Source: Amblyornis subalaris (taxonomy: Eukaryota; Chordata; Aves; Passeriformes; Ptilonorhynchidae). From it: a stretch of DNA of 64,000 nucleotides. This document shows, piece by piece, positions 11,301 through 23,100 of this stretch. Position numbers and translations under genes: made by a program. The stretch lies in NCBI GenBank assembly GCA_018881555.1, contig JACAXG010000252.1:310001-374000 (forward strand), written 5' to 3'. The first letter of the stretch is position 1. Every line of letters begins with the position of its first letter. Under the pieces are notes generated by a model, which saw only the letters and a list, made by a program, of their open reading frames with translations, was not told the DNA's origin and did no database searches.

Positions 11301-14300
11301 GTTTCCAATGGGTAACTGCCTAAGAAAGAAGATACATTTTTTAAATGAATATTTTTATTGAAAATACAGTAAGAAGGGTATAAAACCCTAAGATTCCCTG
11401 CAGGACTCAAGGCAGCTATTTAAGGTCCTTGATTTAAGGACCCATTACTAGACTCTCTCAGCACATGCACACTACCTGCTAGGAAAACCAGGAGCGAGCT
11501 GGCAGGATTGACCTGCAGGATACAGGGAGGCTGCTAGAAATAATGCTGTTAAACNGTCTTCAAAGAGAGTGGTAGGAAAGCACAACCTCTGAAAGACTGT
11601 AGGAAATACAATAAAAGGAGCAGACTGCGCAAACATATAAATTAATAAAAAAGCCATTTTCATAAAATAAACACAGTCTGGAAGTCTGCCAAGGCACCAT
11701 AGAGCCAATTCAGTGCAATGACAAGGTACAGAAGGAGTCTTTGGAGAAGAGCAGACAATAAGAGAAACAATATATATGTATTTTTGCATATATATGTTCA
11801 CAGTGAAGGTTGTTGGAGGGTTTACCAGGGTAAAATTTGTCAGTGGGGTTGTTTTCAAACCCAGATATCTGCAATGGCTTAGAAAAAGCTGAATCTGAAT
11901 GGCAGCAAAATGCCAAGACCAGATGATTTTTCTCCTGGAGCACCAGAGAGGAAATCTCTGCCTCACTGTTGGCACAAAGAAGTGGGATCTCATCTCTATC
12001 AGAGAAAAGGAAGGTTGTTAATGGGAGGTTGACTTTAAAGAGATGATAGGGGAGANGTGGGTGGTGACATCCGAGGTTTAACCTAATGATTCTTAATTTT
12101 CCACTTGCTTCCCAGCCACTGCTCATTGCTGTGTGGATCTTTGCCTGGAGCAAAACTGTGTTTATCTGTCATAATGCCAGAGCCTTCCTACTGAGTAGCT
12201 GTGGTCAGCTCAGAGCCTCCATTTGAAANGAGAAGTTAAAATTGTTTCTCTATTTTAGATTAATCTGCCCTGAAATTTTGTTTTCTGATTCCCATATCCA
12301 GTCACAGAGTCCTTTATCTCCTTCTGCAAGTCTCCACGCTCAGACCTCACCTCTGCCAGGCTGGCCACTCAGCATCACCTCCCCACTTGCTCCNTTCCCA
12401 GATTATTTATAAATGTGCTGAAAAGCACACAAATCCAAGCACAGGCCTCTCCCTTGTCATAATGGAGCACTTGCATCTCCTCTCTCCTTCCTNGCTTTTA
12501 ATCGATTATTTAGTCATGCAGAGACCTTCCTTCTTATCCTAGGGCAGCTTAGTTTCTTTAGGAGTGTTTGGTAAGGAGACTTANATGGTGTTTCCTCTGT
12601 TGGCATGCCTGTTGGTGCATGCAAAGAAATCTGGTACAATTGTAAGGCTTGGATCCATTGAAAAAACCCGTCTGATTCTCCNCTGGTGTGTCCTGTCTAC
12701 CCCGGGGGCACTGGCTCCATCTTTCAGAGGAGTTTCTGCCAATTTGCCTGGTGCAGACAGAGGTCAGGCTGCCTGGCATGCGGTTCCTGAGATCTTATCT
12801 GGAGACCAGTTCAAAGTTTTTCTATCCCANAGATGCTGTAGGGCTCCAGGATAACCACCCCCTGCTCCTGGCATTTAACTGGCATTCATCTGGTGTATTT
12901 CTCTCTGCCTTCTCCTGTCAGCTTATTTCAAAGCTCCAGCTCCAACACCTGCCTCTACACATTCTCCCACTGTGAGCACAGACTCATTTATGTCTCACAC
13001 TACAGTCTTTTTATTTCCAGATGCTCCTTTTATGCCTTGATCTTCTACTGGCTCTTCCCCCTCACGAAATAATTTGTGAATCAAATTATTTTTCATTTTG
13101 TGCTACCTTGTGAGACCTTCTTTTCTGCCATATTTTCTCCTGCTCCTTTTCTTGATTCTGAATTGCTCCCCCTCCAACTGTGCTATAAAGCTATTGTAGA
13201 TACAAAGCCAAGGCACACAGTTGGACAATCAGCCAGGTGTCTTGGATCCTTGTAAAAGCATACCCGTACACCCATGGGTAAATATCTGGATGTAAAAATT
13301 CCCATCTTCAGCACTAAAGCCTCCGGGTCCTTCAGACTGTGAAGCTGGTTCCCCTCTGCAGTGATTTTGTACCTTGCTGTACACTAATTACTCCCAGGGG
13401 AGGGAAATCAGGAAGCAGTTTGCCAATAATGGATAGTGTACAGGGAATAGCACATCCCGATTGAGTGCCTGCACTGTGTACCCTCCAGTGGGTTTCCTGG
13501 TCCTGCTGTTTGCAAAAATATTTAGTTTCTTAATTGATGCCCTTTCTAGGTTATTACTTGGAATTTTTTTTTCGGGTTTATATTGTCACATCCCAACATT
13601 TAAACAGAGAGAGCAGATTTGTTCCTGTTTCCTTCATTGCTTCAGCTCTTCCTTGAGGAATAAATACCTCCTTGCTTGTAAGAACCTCCTTTACCCTGAT
13701 TCTCTAGGAATGACAGTCAGNCTGTGCTTGCTGGAGACTCTTGAGCTACGGCAAGCATTTGCTCTGAGCCCCCCGCTTGGGTGTCATCAGCCAATTTGTG
13801 TATAACTTGCAAGGTGTTAACTCTTTTAGCCTTTTTGCTCAGCTTTGCTTCAATCTGCTTTCTCCTTTTCTCGGACAGTTTTTTTTCCTGAAACTGGTCC
13901 TGCAGACTGGATTTTTTTGGGTTTTATTGTTCCTGCAGCAATTCCGACCACAGTCAGCAGTGCATCTGACTCATACCCAAGGCCAGAGCTGCTTNTCTGG
14001 TGGGCTGCTGGCTCACCGATGCAGGAAGCATTTACTCCCTGTATTGCTTCCCAGTATGGCTTGAATCCAATTTTCAAGTGAGAGGCTGGATTCTCCCTTT
14101 ACAATTGCCTTTTCTCCTTTCCCTGTCCCTCTGATTGCCTGTCGAAGGTCACATTTGGAATTTGTGGAATTCTTTTCCTGAAACTGAGGCCCCAGAGGAG
14201 CAGCCTGAAAGGGGTCTAACCTGTCGGAAAGGTACCCGAACACCACGGCCCCCATCGTGACGCCGACGAAGAAGAAGGTTGCTGTCGCCTGGTTCAGCCC

Positions 14301-17132
14301 ACGCTGCTCGCACACGAGGTCCCACTGAAACACAAAGTGACACTCAGTGCCCCGTTCGGTCTCCGTTGCCTTTTCACACCTCTTCACTCCAGTGGTCAGA
14401 CTTTGTGTCTCGCAGTTTACATCTGCCAAGTCTGATGGAAGGGTGGAATCCTGCACTAAACTGCACATCGGAGTCCTGGAAAATGTAAAGTTGCATCTCA
14501 CAAAAGTCCCAGTTATCCATCTCCGCTGTGACAGCCTCTCTGTGAACACTTCANAGAGTCACAGAATCATAGAAGATGCTGAGTTGGAAGGGACCCATCA
14601 GGGCCATCGAGTCCAACTCCTGGCCCTGCACAGGACACTCCAAGAGTCACACCCTGTGCCTGACAGCATTGTCCAAACCCTTCTCGAACTCTGTCAGGGT
14701 TGGTGCTGTGACCACTGCCCTGGGCAGCCTGTTCCAGTGCCCAACCACCCTCTGGGTGGAAAACTTTGCTCTGATATCCAACCTAAACCTCCCCTGATTC
14801 AGCTTCAGGCCATTCCCTCAGGTCCTGTCACTGGTCACAAGAGTGAAGAGATCTGCACCTGCCCCTCTGCCTCCCCTTGTGAGGATGTTGAAGACCCCGA
14901 TGAGGTTTCCCCTCAGTCTCCTCTTCTCCAGGCTGGACAAACCAAGTGACATCAGCCACTCCTCGTAAGGATTCCTCTCCAGACCCTTACCATCCTCATG
15001 GCCCTCCTTTGAACTCTCTCTCACAGCTTAATGGGTTTTTTTATAGTGTGGTGCCCAAAACTGCCCCCAGGACTCGAGGTGAGGCCANATCACTGCAGAG
15101 CAGGGTGGCACAATCTTCTCCTTTGACTGGTTGGTGATGCTGTGCCTGATGCACCCCAGGACACAGTAGGGCATCAAGAAAACTTTCCCAGGTACCACGC
15201 ACGGAGAGTTCCCCTTTTTTCTTCTCCTGACCTCTGCAAGACCTGCCCAGGTGCAAGTCTCCCCCAGCTCCCTCTGTTGTGCCCCTGAGACTGCCCTGGT
15301 GAGCTGGGCATTTGCAGGGTGTCCCACTGCAAGGNGTGAGCTGTAACACCCCTCAGTGTGCATTAGGGAATGTCATGTTGGTGACCAGTTTCTGTTGCCC
15401 TGACCAGTTTGCTTGGAAATCGTCTGTGCAGGGAGGAAGGAGGGCAGAGGGGAAGTGAGGTCAAATAATTGCTCTTTATGCAAACTTACTGATTTCTTAC
15501 TGAGAAGTTGGTTTGGACATTCATCCTAATNAAGTTAATGAACATGATTTTACTTTCTTGAAGGTGCAAATGTCACTAATCACTACAGAATGCCGTGGCC
15601 AAGCTGCAGAGTTCATTTTCTGTATGTGCAGATGTGACAAAACCTTATTTAATCATCAACCCAGACTCACAGCCTCTGTGACAAGGCCAGCCAGACCTTG
15701 AGCAACCTTTCCTGCTACAAAAGCAGGATTCCAGAGAAAGCCCTGGCCCCTTGAACAGGTCCCGAGGCCAGTGCCCCATGGGAGCAGCAGAGTACCTCGT
15801 TCTGCCCTTTCCCCCAAGACTGCTTCACATCTTTCTCCCTGAACCAGTGCAGAAGTGAGGTGCAGACCCAGTGCACATACGACTCTCCCCTCTGTGCCTG
15901 ATGAAGGCAGGAGTGCTTGGGTGGTGGGGAGGAAGCACCAGCTTTAGGCTGAGACTTGTCCCTGCTATCACTGACACAGTCAGCACTATCTTTCCAACCC
16001 AACTGCGCCCCTTTTGCCTGACCAAATTTTCCCTTCCCTAGGACTTTGAGTGATTTGGACCATTTTCCAAGGAGAGTAAAGCATTAACCCCCANAGGTAC
16101 AACTGCTAGCCCTGGAAAAGTGTTTCAGAAGGCGGGTGGTTAATTTTTCATGGGCAGGGAGCTTGGGNGGGCTCAAGGTTATGGCTGGTTACAAGCTCAA
16201 TCTCAGTGGAAGACCCTCAGAGAGAACATTTGATTTGGCAGCAAGAGACATGGGTGGTAAGAGAAGAGAGGCAGCACANTCTTGGGGAGAAGAGGAGGAA
16301 GGTGAAGATCAGCGAGGAGGGGTGGCCAAGGGAATAGAAGTTATAAAGTGTTTGGAAAACCAAGAAAGGAAGTCAAGGGCTCATATGGAATCCTGACAGG
16401 ATGCAATCCTGTGCAAATGCCATGTGGCCCACACAGAGAAAATCCTGTATCTGTGTCTTTCCCCTGCCACATGACCCCCTCCTGAATCTCTCAATGATCT
16501 GGAGAAATCAAGATGATTATAATGAGAAATGTTGGCATCAATCTAAGCAAGACGAGATTCTCACAAAAATAATAATAAATGTTAGCTCTAACACTGAGCT
16601 TCAGAGAGCTTCCCCCTCCCAGAACATCTTCTCTAAACAGGTCATGTCNGCTGGTTACAATGCACAGATTCCTCATTCAGCGAACACCTGCCCATCTGCT
16701 CCTCAAAGCACAGAGTTAATTTCATTTTTGGCTGGATCACAGGCCAGGAATTACCTGGGTGGAGATGGTGGAGGTGAACTGCGAGTGGTCATAGACCCAT
16801 CCGTGCTGGCAGCGCTGGATGACGGATTTGTTTTCTGATTGCAGAGAGGAGTTGAGCAGCAGGTGAAACTGAGGCTGTGAGAACATCTCACAGGAGCTGA
16901 AAGTGCCGTCGGGCTTCCGAGGGATGCTGATGAGTAGAATTTCCTCCATGCTGAGATTCACAAATGCCTCTTGGTGTGGAATTGCACAGTGATGAGAGGG
17001 GGTAGCAGCAATAAAATTGTGCAGCAGGAAATGCATGGTCAGGTTGATTCTTGGGAGGCAGAGGATAGCCAAAATCAAAATCTGGAATCTGCCAAAGCCC
17101 CCAGTTTCCAGCAAGAGATCCTCAAATTTCAT
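2265..17132 (-). CDS. SLC22A7: SLC22A7 (organic anion transporter 2), complete coding region, 10 coding exons
   Basis: Joined exons are 17132-16755, 14324-14221, 10136-9982, 8625-8457, 6060-5943, 5072-4963, 4874-4660, 4179-4071, 2712-2506 and 2328-2265: 1629 bases, 542 residues. All introns are GT-AG and the frame is kept throughout. The protein is a major-facilitator-superfamily transporter of the SLC22 organic anion group. It has a first membrane helix near residues 16-37 and a large extracellular loop with NxS/T sites at residues 59, 94 and 101 and cysteines at 49, 81 and 108. The SDRFGRK motif between helices 2 and 3, [17 protein letters not shown] before the central loop, and a PETL motif near the end are all present. 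Assignment to SLC22A7 rests on remembered similarity (for example [16 protein letters not shown]) and the adjacent TTBK1. Known role: basolateral uptake of organic anions, cGMP and creatinine in liver and kidney. Ns at 2579, 4736 and 8470 leave three uncertain codons. Confidence 0.93.
2506..2712 (-). CDS. SLC22A7: SLC22A7 coding exon 9 (TM11-TM12)
   Basis: 207 bases, acceptor TTTCCAG|GCAG, donor CCGCA|GTGAGT. It encodes [20 protein letters not shown] and FLLPETLN, followed by the IEDIEKPQ tail typical of SLC22 proteins. The donor itself supplies an in-frame TGA if the intron is not removed. The N at 2579 falls in this exon. Confidence 0.94.
2713..4070 (-). other. SLC22A7 intron 8
   Basis: 1358 bases between exons 9 and 8. 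No gene, RNA or recognisable mobile element is visible. Several isolated Ns occur (2962, 3026, 3092, 3248). Confidence 0.7.
4071..4179 (-). CDS. SLC22A7: SLC22A7 coding exon 8 (TM10)
   Basis: 109 bases, acceptor CCCCAG|CCTTCA, donor CTGAG|GTAAGA. It encodes [20 protein letters not shown] and PTVLR, the ELYPT.LR motif before helix 11. No complete stand-alone frame exists because the exon is short, so it is easily missed. Confidence 0.95.
4660..4874 (-). CDS. SLC22A7: SLC22A7 coding exon 7 (TM7-TM9)
   Basis: 215 bases, acceptor TTGCAG|GTTTGG, donor CAGGC|GTGAGA. It encodes [14 protein letters not shown] and [20 protein letters not shown], with the charged GRR turn between helices 8 and 9. The residue x is unknown because of the N at 4736. 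Confidence 0.95.
4963..5072 (-). CDS. SLC22A7: SLC22A7 coding exon 6 (loop to TM7)
   Basis: 110 bases, acceptor TCCCAG|GCCCTC, donor GTGTG|GTGAGC. It encodes [19 protein letters not shown], the LFRTP.LR motif that precedes helix 7. The intron to exon 7 is only 88 bases. Confidence 0.94.
5073..5942 (-). other. SLC22A7 intron 5
   Basis: 870 bases with AT-rich stretches around 5490-5530. I see no other gene in it. Confidence 0.7.
5943..6060 (-). CDS. SLC22A7: SLC22A7 coding exon 5 (PESARW motif, central cytoplasmic loop)
   Basis: 118 bases, acceptor CTGCAG|GTGGGT, donor CCAGAG|GTAAGG. It encodes [20 protein letters not shown], the standard start of the SLC22 cytoplasmic loop between helices 6 and 7. 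It ends in phase 0. Confidence 0.93.
6061..8456 (-). other. SLC22A7 intron 4
   Basis: 2396 bases, AT-rich in its middle. No convincing repeat family or gene is seen. Short frames inside it lack splice context. Confidence 0.7.
8457..8625 (-). CDS. SLC22A7: SLC22A7 coding exon 4 (TM5-TM6)
   Basis: 169 bases, acceptor TTCCAG|GGATGG, donor CTCTG|GTGAGT. It encodes [19 protein letters not shown], the EHRT-like motif of organic anion transporters, and the following hydrophobic helix. The base at 8470 is N, so one codon near the exon end is undetermined. Confidence 0.95.
8626..9981 (-). other. SLC22A7 intron 3
   Basis: 1356 bases. It contains a 17-18 base T run followed by GGTGGTGGCGGTGG near 9488-9517. 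Nothing else is recognised. Confidence 0.7.
9982..10136 (-). CDS. SLC22A7: SLC22A7 coding exon 3 (TM3-TM4)
   Basis: 155 bases, acceptor GGCAG|GTTTGG, donor TTTGG|GTAAG. It completes FGRK and encodes [18 protein letters not shown], which is close to what I remember of mammalian OAT2. An N lies six bases upstream in the intron side of the acceptor and does not affect coding. Confidence 0.95.
10137..14220 (-). other. SLC22A7 intron 2
   Basis: 4084 bases, the largest intron of the gene. It holds a short CA-rich stretch (10745-10790) and many unsupported frames. No coding similarity was recognised. Confidence 0.7.
10745..10790. repeat. Short CA-rich microsatellite
   Basis: Alternating CACACA with interruptions (ATGTGTATACACACACACACTCACACA). 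It lies in intron 2 of SLC22A7. Confidence 0.7.
14221..14324 (-). CDS. SLC22A7: SLC22A7 coding exon 2 (WDLVC motif, TM2)
   Basis: 104 bases, acceptor CAG|TGGGAC, donor GACAG|GTTAGA. It encodes [20 protein letters not shown] and the start of the SDRFGRK signature. The exon length equals the conserved second-exon length I recall for SLC22 anion transporters. A CR1 fragment lies about 235 bases upstream in intron 1. Confidence 0.95.
14560..15180 (-). mobile_element. CR1 LINE fragment, 3' end, minus orientation
   Basis: The sequence begins with CACAGAATCATAGAA and continues with GTTGGAAGGGACCC and GTCCAACTCCTGGCCCTGCA, the standard 3' end of chicken-repeat-1 elements read on the opposite strand. 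It then runs through the CR1 reverse-transcriptase tail region (for example the block around 14700-14960 that resembles [10 protein letters not shown] on the minus strand). Frameshifts and stops make it non-functional. The right limit is approximate. It inserted in intron 1 of SLC22A7 in the same orientation as the gene. Confidence 0.88.
15181..16754 (-). other. Remainder of SLC22A7 intron 1
   Basis: After the CR1 copy the intron is unremarkable. No second gene or further repeat family was recognised. Confidence 0.6.
16755..17132 (-). CDS. SLC22A7: SLC22A7 coding exon 1 (start codon, TM1, extracellular loop)
   Basis: The frame starts [17 protein letters not shown], the typical amino end of SLC22 transporters, so the ATG at 17132 is the natural start. 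The exon is 378 bases (126 codons) and ends in frame at CAG|GTAATT. It encodes helix 1 and the large loop with four NxS/T sequons (residues 30, 59, 94, 101; the first lies in the membrane helix and is unlikely to be used) and the cysteines that usually form loop disulfides. It ends in [17 protein letters not shown], which leads into the WDLVC motif of the next exon. Confidence 0.95.
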
Positions 17133-20100
17133 CTTTCCTGCGGAGTTTGCTCATTCAGAGCATCTGTGTNCCAAGGAGCAGCAACATGAGCTTGAAAGGC
17201 AGCCTCTGTTCTTGGAGCTCAGCTTCCCATGGCTTTTCATACAGCCACCTCCTTGGACTTTGAGACCTTGCTGGGAGGTGTCAAAAGTTACAGTGAAACT
17301 CTCTGCTTGGGGTGTAGCCAAAGAAATTGTCCTGTGTGCACACAACACATCCCTTTCAAATGGACCCAGCAGAAGGCACCTGCTCTTTTTGGAGTCCTTT
17401 CCTCCTGCTGTGGTTTTGGAGAGGGACATTAGGAAGGGAGGCTGTGGGGAGAGTACTGTGAGGGCACTCTCATTTCTAGTGTGAAGGTCCCAGGCGCTGC
17501 ATCAAACTCTGCCTGGTGTGAGCTGGTCACCAGCCCGACCCACTGGACCGTGACAGAGGCCTCGGGAAGAGCAGGGGTGCCCCACTGTGTCGGGACACCC
17601 AAGGACACCAAAGCCTGGCTGATGTGCACCAGCTGAGTGTGTTTTGGTGCAGTTTGTGTCAAGTCATGCCCTTGGAGCAGCGAGCGTGGAGAGGCTGAGA
17701 GGGTGCCGGGAAGGGAGATGTGATTCTAGATGGATGCAAACAGGGAGGTGTGCCCTCTGGAGTGAAGAGGTGGGCTGTGTGTGAAGGCTACCTGCTCACC
17801 TGTGTCCTGCAAAGAATGGAAGAAGTGAAAATGTTGCCCCACAAAGTCCTTTTCTCCATCTGGAAAAGGGTTTTCTCAGGACACAGGCAAGGAATTGATC
17901 AGAGCTGCCGTGCTGGCATGCAGAGAGGCTTCACCTCTCGTGCTGGGGGCCATGACTTCCTGCTGCAGGGTCCAGCCCTGTGCTGGTGTGTTCTGAGGAG
18001 CGACGTGACAGCCAAAGGAGGGGATGTGCAGCCCCCGACAGGGCCACAGGTGCTGCTGCCACTGCTGCACAGGCTGGGGATGAAACTGGGGCATGTTAAA
18101 TACAAAGCAGTGGGAGAAGGAGCTGACTCTGCCTGGGGTCCCTGCAGGACCCTTTCCTGCAAGTCCCTTAACACCTTCCTCACACCTGGGTACAAGACAT
18201 GAGCCTGCTTCCCTTGCAGCAAGCGCTCCGGGCAGACTGCGCCCATGGGGATAACACATCCCGGATGGCTGTGTCCTAAGCAAGCAGGGGCAGCACCCTC
18301 CGAAGGCTACAACCCCTTTGCAGGGTGCACGTGAAGAAGTGGAGCAGTGAGGTTGCTGAGAGCTTGCTCTGAAGTTATCTCCCACTGCATGTTCACACCC
18401 TGTGCCCTCCCTCCCCCACCAGCCCCGCAGTCCTGTGAGTGTTGGTAGGTGCTGGTGCGTCATCTCGAACCTTTCCCCAAGCCGTTGCCCCGGGACGTGC
18501 TCTGCTGTCGGGCAGCTCCAGTTTGGCCATTCACCCGGAATGCAGGGCCGTTTGGAGCTGGGATGCAGGCACAGCAAGAATCTGGGCACAGGGAATGTCG
18601 GAAGTGGTGCCGGCTGCCAGGTGCTGCCGGGAGCTGCCCGTCTGCACTGCCTTGCCCTGCGGCCAAGAGCTGGGGAGAAGGGGCTGTAGAGCAGCAGGCG
18701 GGGATGAGGAGATCCAAGGAAGCTTTTCACAGGGCTCCTGCTCTGGCTGATTGCGCAGGCTGGGTGTCGCCCAGGCTTTAAGTGCTGCGCGGGCACAGAG
18801 CAGAGCAATACCACGAGCTGTGACCTCAAGAGATCTTTCCCCTTTTCGGCAGCATAGCTGGTCACCCATGTTTCACTAATGTGCTGCCCCAGTGCTTGGT
18901 ATGAACCATTTCAGTGCTCATCGCGGGACACGCATGAGGGAAGCTCACAGGAGTGAAGTAGGGACACCTGACAATGCTGTGCCTCCAGGGTTACAGTTTA
19001 AGCAGAAGTTGAACTAAAGGACAAATTATTTTTCTTCACCACTGGTCTTCTAAGAGCAAGGAAGAGAAACTCTAATTGATATGCTGCTGCATATTTAAAC
19101 TGCAAACAGATCCGGCCTCCCCATCAGAAATGAGATTATGGATCATTGTTCTGCAACTCCTGAGGCTCTGCTGCTCATACTGCATTGCTCAAAGTGTACA
19201 TTGCTGTATTTCTTTGACCCAAATGTGCTCCTTTAACCAGTCACCAGCTCTAGTTAATGACCAACACGTGTGCAAGCGCTGTGACTGACTTGACTGAATT
19301 AACCACTTGCTTGATTAGATGTGACTCTAACAGCTGGAATGTGCCCAGTGAGAGCAGTCAGACTCCTCTGCTGCTGCTGTCACATATAATGCTGGAAAGA
19401 AGAGTACTTTTTGCTTCACATGTGTACCGCTTTCCTTCGCAGTCTTTCTTTCTCCTCCTTTTCAGGATGCCGGCTACTTGTTGAGAGGATTAGGTTATTA
19501 ATTTACTTGGTCACTAAAGTGTGTAAGCTTCTCTGTTTCCAGCAGTAATTTCCTAACACCTTCTATGGAGCTGTAATAGCCCGGATGGTGAAAGGAGCTA
19601 AGGAGCCGATTTGCTCCTTTAGCAATTGGAGCCCCCGACATGCATCTCAACTGCTACAGAGTAGCTGGAGATCTGATCAGTTCTTGCAGGCTGGTGCTAA
19701 AATGATAATTTTCTCCTATGGGAAAGATGCAGATCCTGAAATCCTCCCTTCTCTCCGAGTTATGCCTGACTGCCATGAAAATCTGTGTCCATCAGAGCCA
19801 CTGAGCTGGACTTGCTCTCAGAGAGCAGAAGTGTCCCCTTCTCACTGCAGCTCAGCGCCGGCTCTGACGCCTGCAGGAGGAAGATGTGGCACACGCAGGG
19901 AGGCCCCACTTTTTCTGTTGTTTGTCAAGGCAGTTTAGACAGGGAGATCTTATAAAGCTGGCAGTGTCAGCTGAGGATTCCTGCAGTGTCAGCTGAGGAT
20001 TCCTGCAGTGTCAGTCTAAGGTTCACTGTGCTGCAGCAGCATGTCCAAATGCTCTTGGCAGGAGGTGTGTGCACCATCTGGTGTGTGCACCAGATTTTGT

Positions 20101-23100
20101 AGTTCCGTTGGAGAAACCGAAGGTGCAGCCAGCAAGGAGGTCCTGGGTATCGTGAAGGTCTTTGTTTGGTCACAGAAGAAAGTGAGTTTATGCCATTCTG
20201 ACTTGGTGCCACATTAACAAGATTCTTTTCCATTACTTGCAGGTGCCTTGTGTGCAGGCATTTTACTCAATTGCACAAATGACAACTATTTTGTAACTAA
20301 ACTGGTTCTGGCCAAAGCTTCTTTTCTTGCCTATCATAAATACAAACATTTATTCTACCTTAGTGTGAAAGGACATGAGTCACTTCCATGTCTTCTGCTG
20401 TGTGTGATCATGGGTCCACAGCCAGCACCTGCATGCTCCCTGCTTCCCAGATAGATCCCCCAGACTTGCCTCAGGCTCCTTCTTACCCCTTCCCCAATCT
20501 CATGGAACTATTTCCGTGTCATTTTTCTCTAACCAGTGCTGATGGGAAACCGTAGAAGGGCAGAGATTCAGCCCAAATTATTAGGCTGCATTTTATTGAG
20601 GAAAGGGCAAATACAAACTACTCCTTCAGTTAGGGAAAGAAAGACACAGCAGGAATAGGAAGTCCAGACAGGATCAAATGTTTTCAGGGGTGAGATTCCA
20701 TGATTAAATCACTCTCACTTAGACAGGATAATCCTATGTGAAGTAAAACATTGCCAGGGAACTCAAAACAAACCTACTGGTTCAGGAAGCAGCATGAGCA
20801 GGGAATGATGACCCCGGAGCTGGGAAGACTCCAGCACTGGCCATGCCCTCCCCAACCGGGCACAGTCCCAGACAGTCTCAGCATGGCTGGCAGAGCCAGG
20901 GGTGGGTCAGGGTCAATCAACAGCCCCAGACACAGTGAGAGGACAAACCAGGACCAGATTCCCTGCAGAGGGTCTGGTCTGGAGCAGGGGAAGGGCTGGA
21001 GACAAAGTTACTAGGCAGGTCTGAGATCCATGCAGCACTCAGGGCAGGAGGCAGGAACAGGTCTAACATAGCTCAGATGGATGGGAGACACTGGCAGAGG
21101 CCTGAGCAGAAATGAGGTCTGGGGCTATAAGCAGAAGGTGCTTGGGCAGGTGCAGGGCAGTAACAGCCATTAGTGCCCTTGGGGCCCTGATGCTGTACCT
21201 GAAATGAAGTGCCAGAGTTTTACATCAGAAACTCAGGGGATGCTGCATGGGGAGCTTGGAGCAGGCTCTAGCACTGGCTGAACAGTGTTTTTGGAAAGCC
21301 TGTGCAGAGAGTAAAGGTGTGGGAGTGAAAATACACACAGTCACACACTTCCACTGAAAGTAGAGACGGGGAGACTGGATGCTGAGAGTGATTTGTAGGG
21401 AATTACTGAGCGGGTGAAGCGAGGTCCAACACTCACCCTGACGGTGTTTCTCTGCCAATGTCGCTGTGTGCTTGTCGGGTCCCAACAGCTTCACAGCTCC
21501 ATCCTGCTTTTCCTCCCCCGCCCAGGCCATTCCCAATGTGTTCCTCCCCAGAAGGAGTGAAGAAAAGCTGCAGGGTGTCCAGGGAAGCTGCTTTCACCAC
21601 AAAGCACCACACTTTCAGCATTCNAACTGCTCTGCCTTCCTTTACTGATCACCTTCCTCCACTAATTACCTTGTTCCACCATCTTTCTCACTTAATCTAA
21701 GCATCTCCTAGCTCCTATCTTGGGTGACCAAGACCTCAGTTTTGATTTTTCTGCCCTGTGTTTGAATAGGGNTCCTTTGCAGATTCAGCAATACAGGAAC
21801 TGACTCGGGCTTCCCTTTAATGAATAAGAAACTCACCCAATATGTCTCCAACACTAGCAAGAAACATAGAAAAGAGAGTAGGGCATCTATCATTACTTTC
21901 CAGATGGTCTTGCCTCCAACCTATTCCTTGTTTGAGGATGCAGTTTTTGTGCCTAGTCCTATTAGATGCCCTGTCCCAAACTGGATGCTTACTGACAGCT
22001 TTCAATTTACATCTGTGCTTTGGGTTAAGATTCCAATGCAATATTAGACGTCTCTTCCAGCCTGAATTATCCTATGAGCCTATGGACATTACACCACGAG
22101 GTTTTGGGCTCGTTTAGCCTGTTATTTTAAATCTGAGGCTCTACCTCACTGTTTGAATTATGAATTAGTGAATTTAAACAGCTGGACTCAACTGCATTAT
22201 TTTCTTTCGACATTTTTTGTACACAATGAAACCTGCGTAGATGCTGTAAGTGTCTCTTGGTCTCCAGGTGCTCTCTGCAACCTGACACATTTTGGCAGCT
22301 TCCTTGAAGCTACAGGCTTGAAGGACTTTTTCTCACTGGCATGAGGAAGGGTCCTTGGGTCGAGCTGACTCCAGAGCCCCACAGTGAGAGTCCATGGCAG
22401 CCACCCTCTGCCATGAGAGGGAGGATGAACGCAAGGCTGGGAATAACAAGTGTTTCCTTGCAGTGCAGGCTTCCACTACAGTGTTGAGGCACTCCTGTGG
22501 CTTGCCTTGTCTGCACTGGGGCTTTTCTTGTCTTGAAATACCTCGAGGTGACTGCAGAAGAAAGATCTCTGAGCCCAAGAGTCTCTTTGGATTTTCCAGA
22601 TATAACAAAAGCTGGTCTGAGCAAAGATACCGCTTCCTCCTGCAAACCTGTCTTTTCCTATTTTGAGAGACTGTTCCAACATGAGCAGCCTGTTTTAGTT
22701 TCTTTCTCTACTCGCCTTCTCACTTCACAAAGGCAGATGCTGTACCCAGCACGTGGTTCCCGACAAAGCTGCCTTCCAGAGAACCTCTTATTTCCCCATC
22801 CAGGGGTGGTGATGAAGCCCCTCTGGCAACCTCTCCTGCTGACAGCCGATCCATGCAGTTCTGAAATACTTCTCAATTTCCCAGTTTATGCTGCTCAGCT
22901 TTAATTTTCATCTGCCTGTTCCTGACAGAGACTTTTAGGAGCTTTTACATCTCAGTGTTTATTTTTATGATTTTGGATTCTACACTGGAGTCAAGTGTGT
23001 TTTCTTTTGGCTATAGGAGAAAGAATAAAATCTGTCATCATAGGAACATCCTTCTGAGGGAGCACTAATTTTTTATTCTTTTCTGTTCCCACTTCCACCA

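Noticed and set aside
14347..14949. 200-codon plus-strand frame in SLC22A7 intron 1
   Set aside because: It is the antisense reading of a minus-orientation CR1 fragment.
17876..18865. 329-codon minus-strand frame upstream of SLC22A7
   Set aside because: The composition looks like translated noncoding GC-rich DNA. Several other frames are open over the same interval and no family is recognised.
19485..19510. HNF1-like GGTTATTAATTTAC upstream of SLC22A7
   Set aside because: It matches only part of the consensus and lies about 2.4 kb from the start codon in AT-rich DNA. There is no further support.
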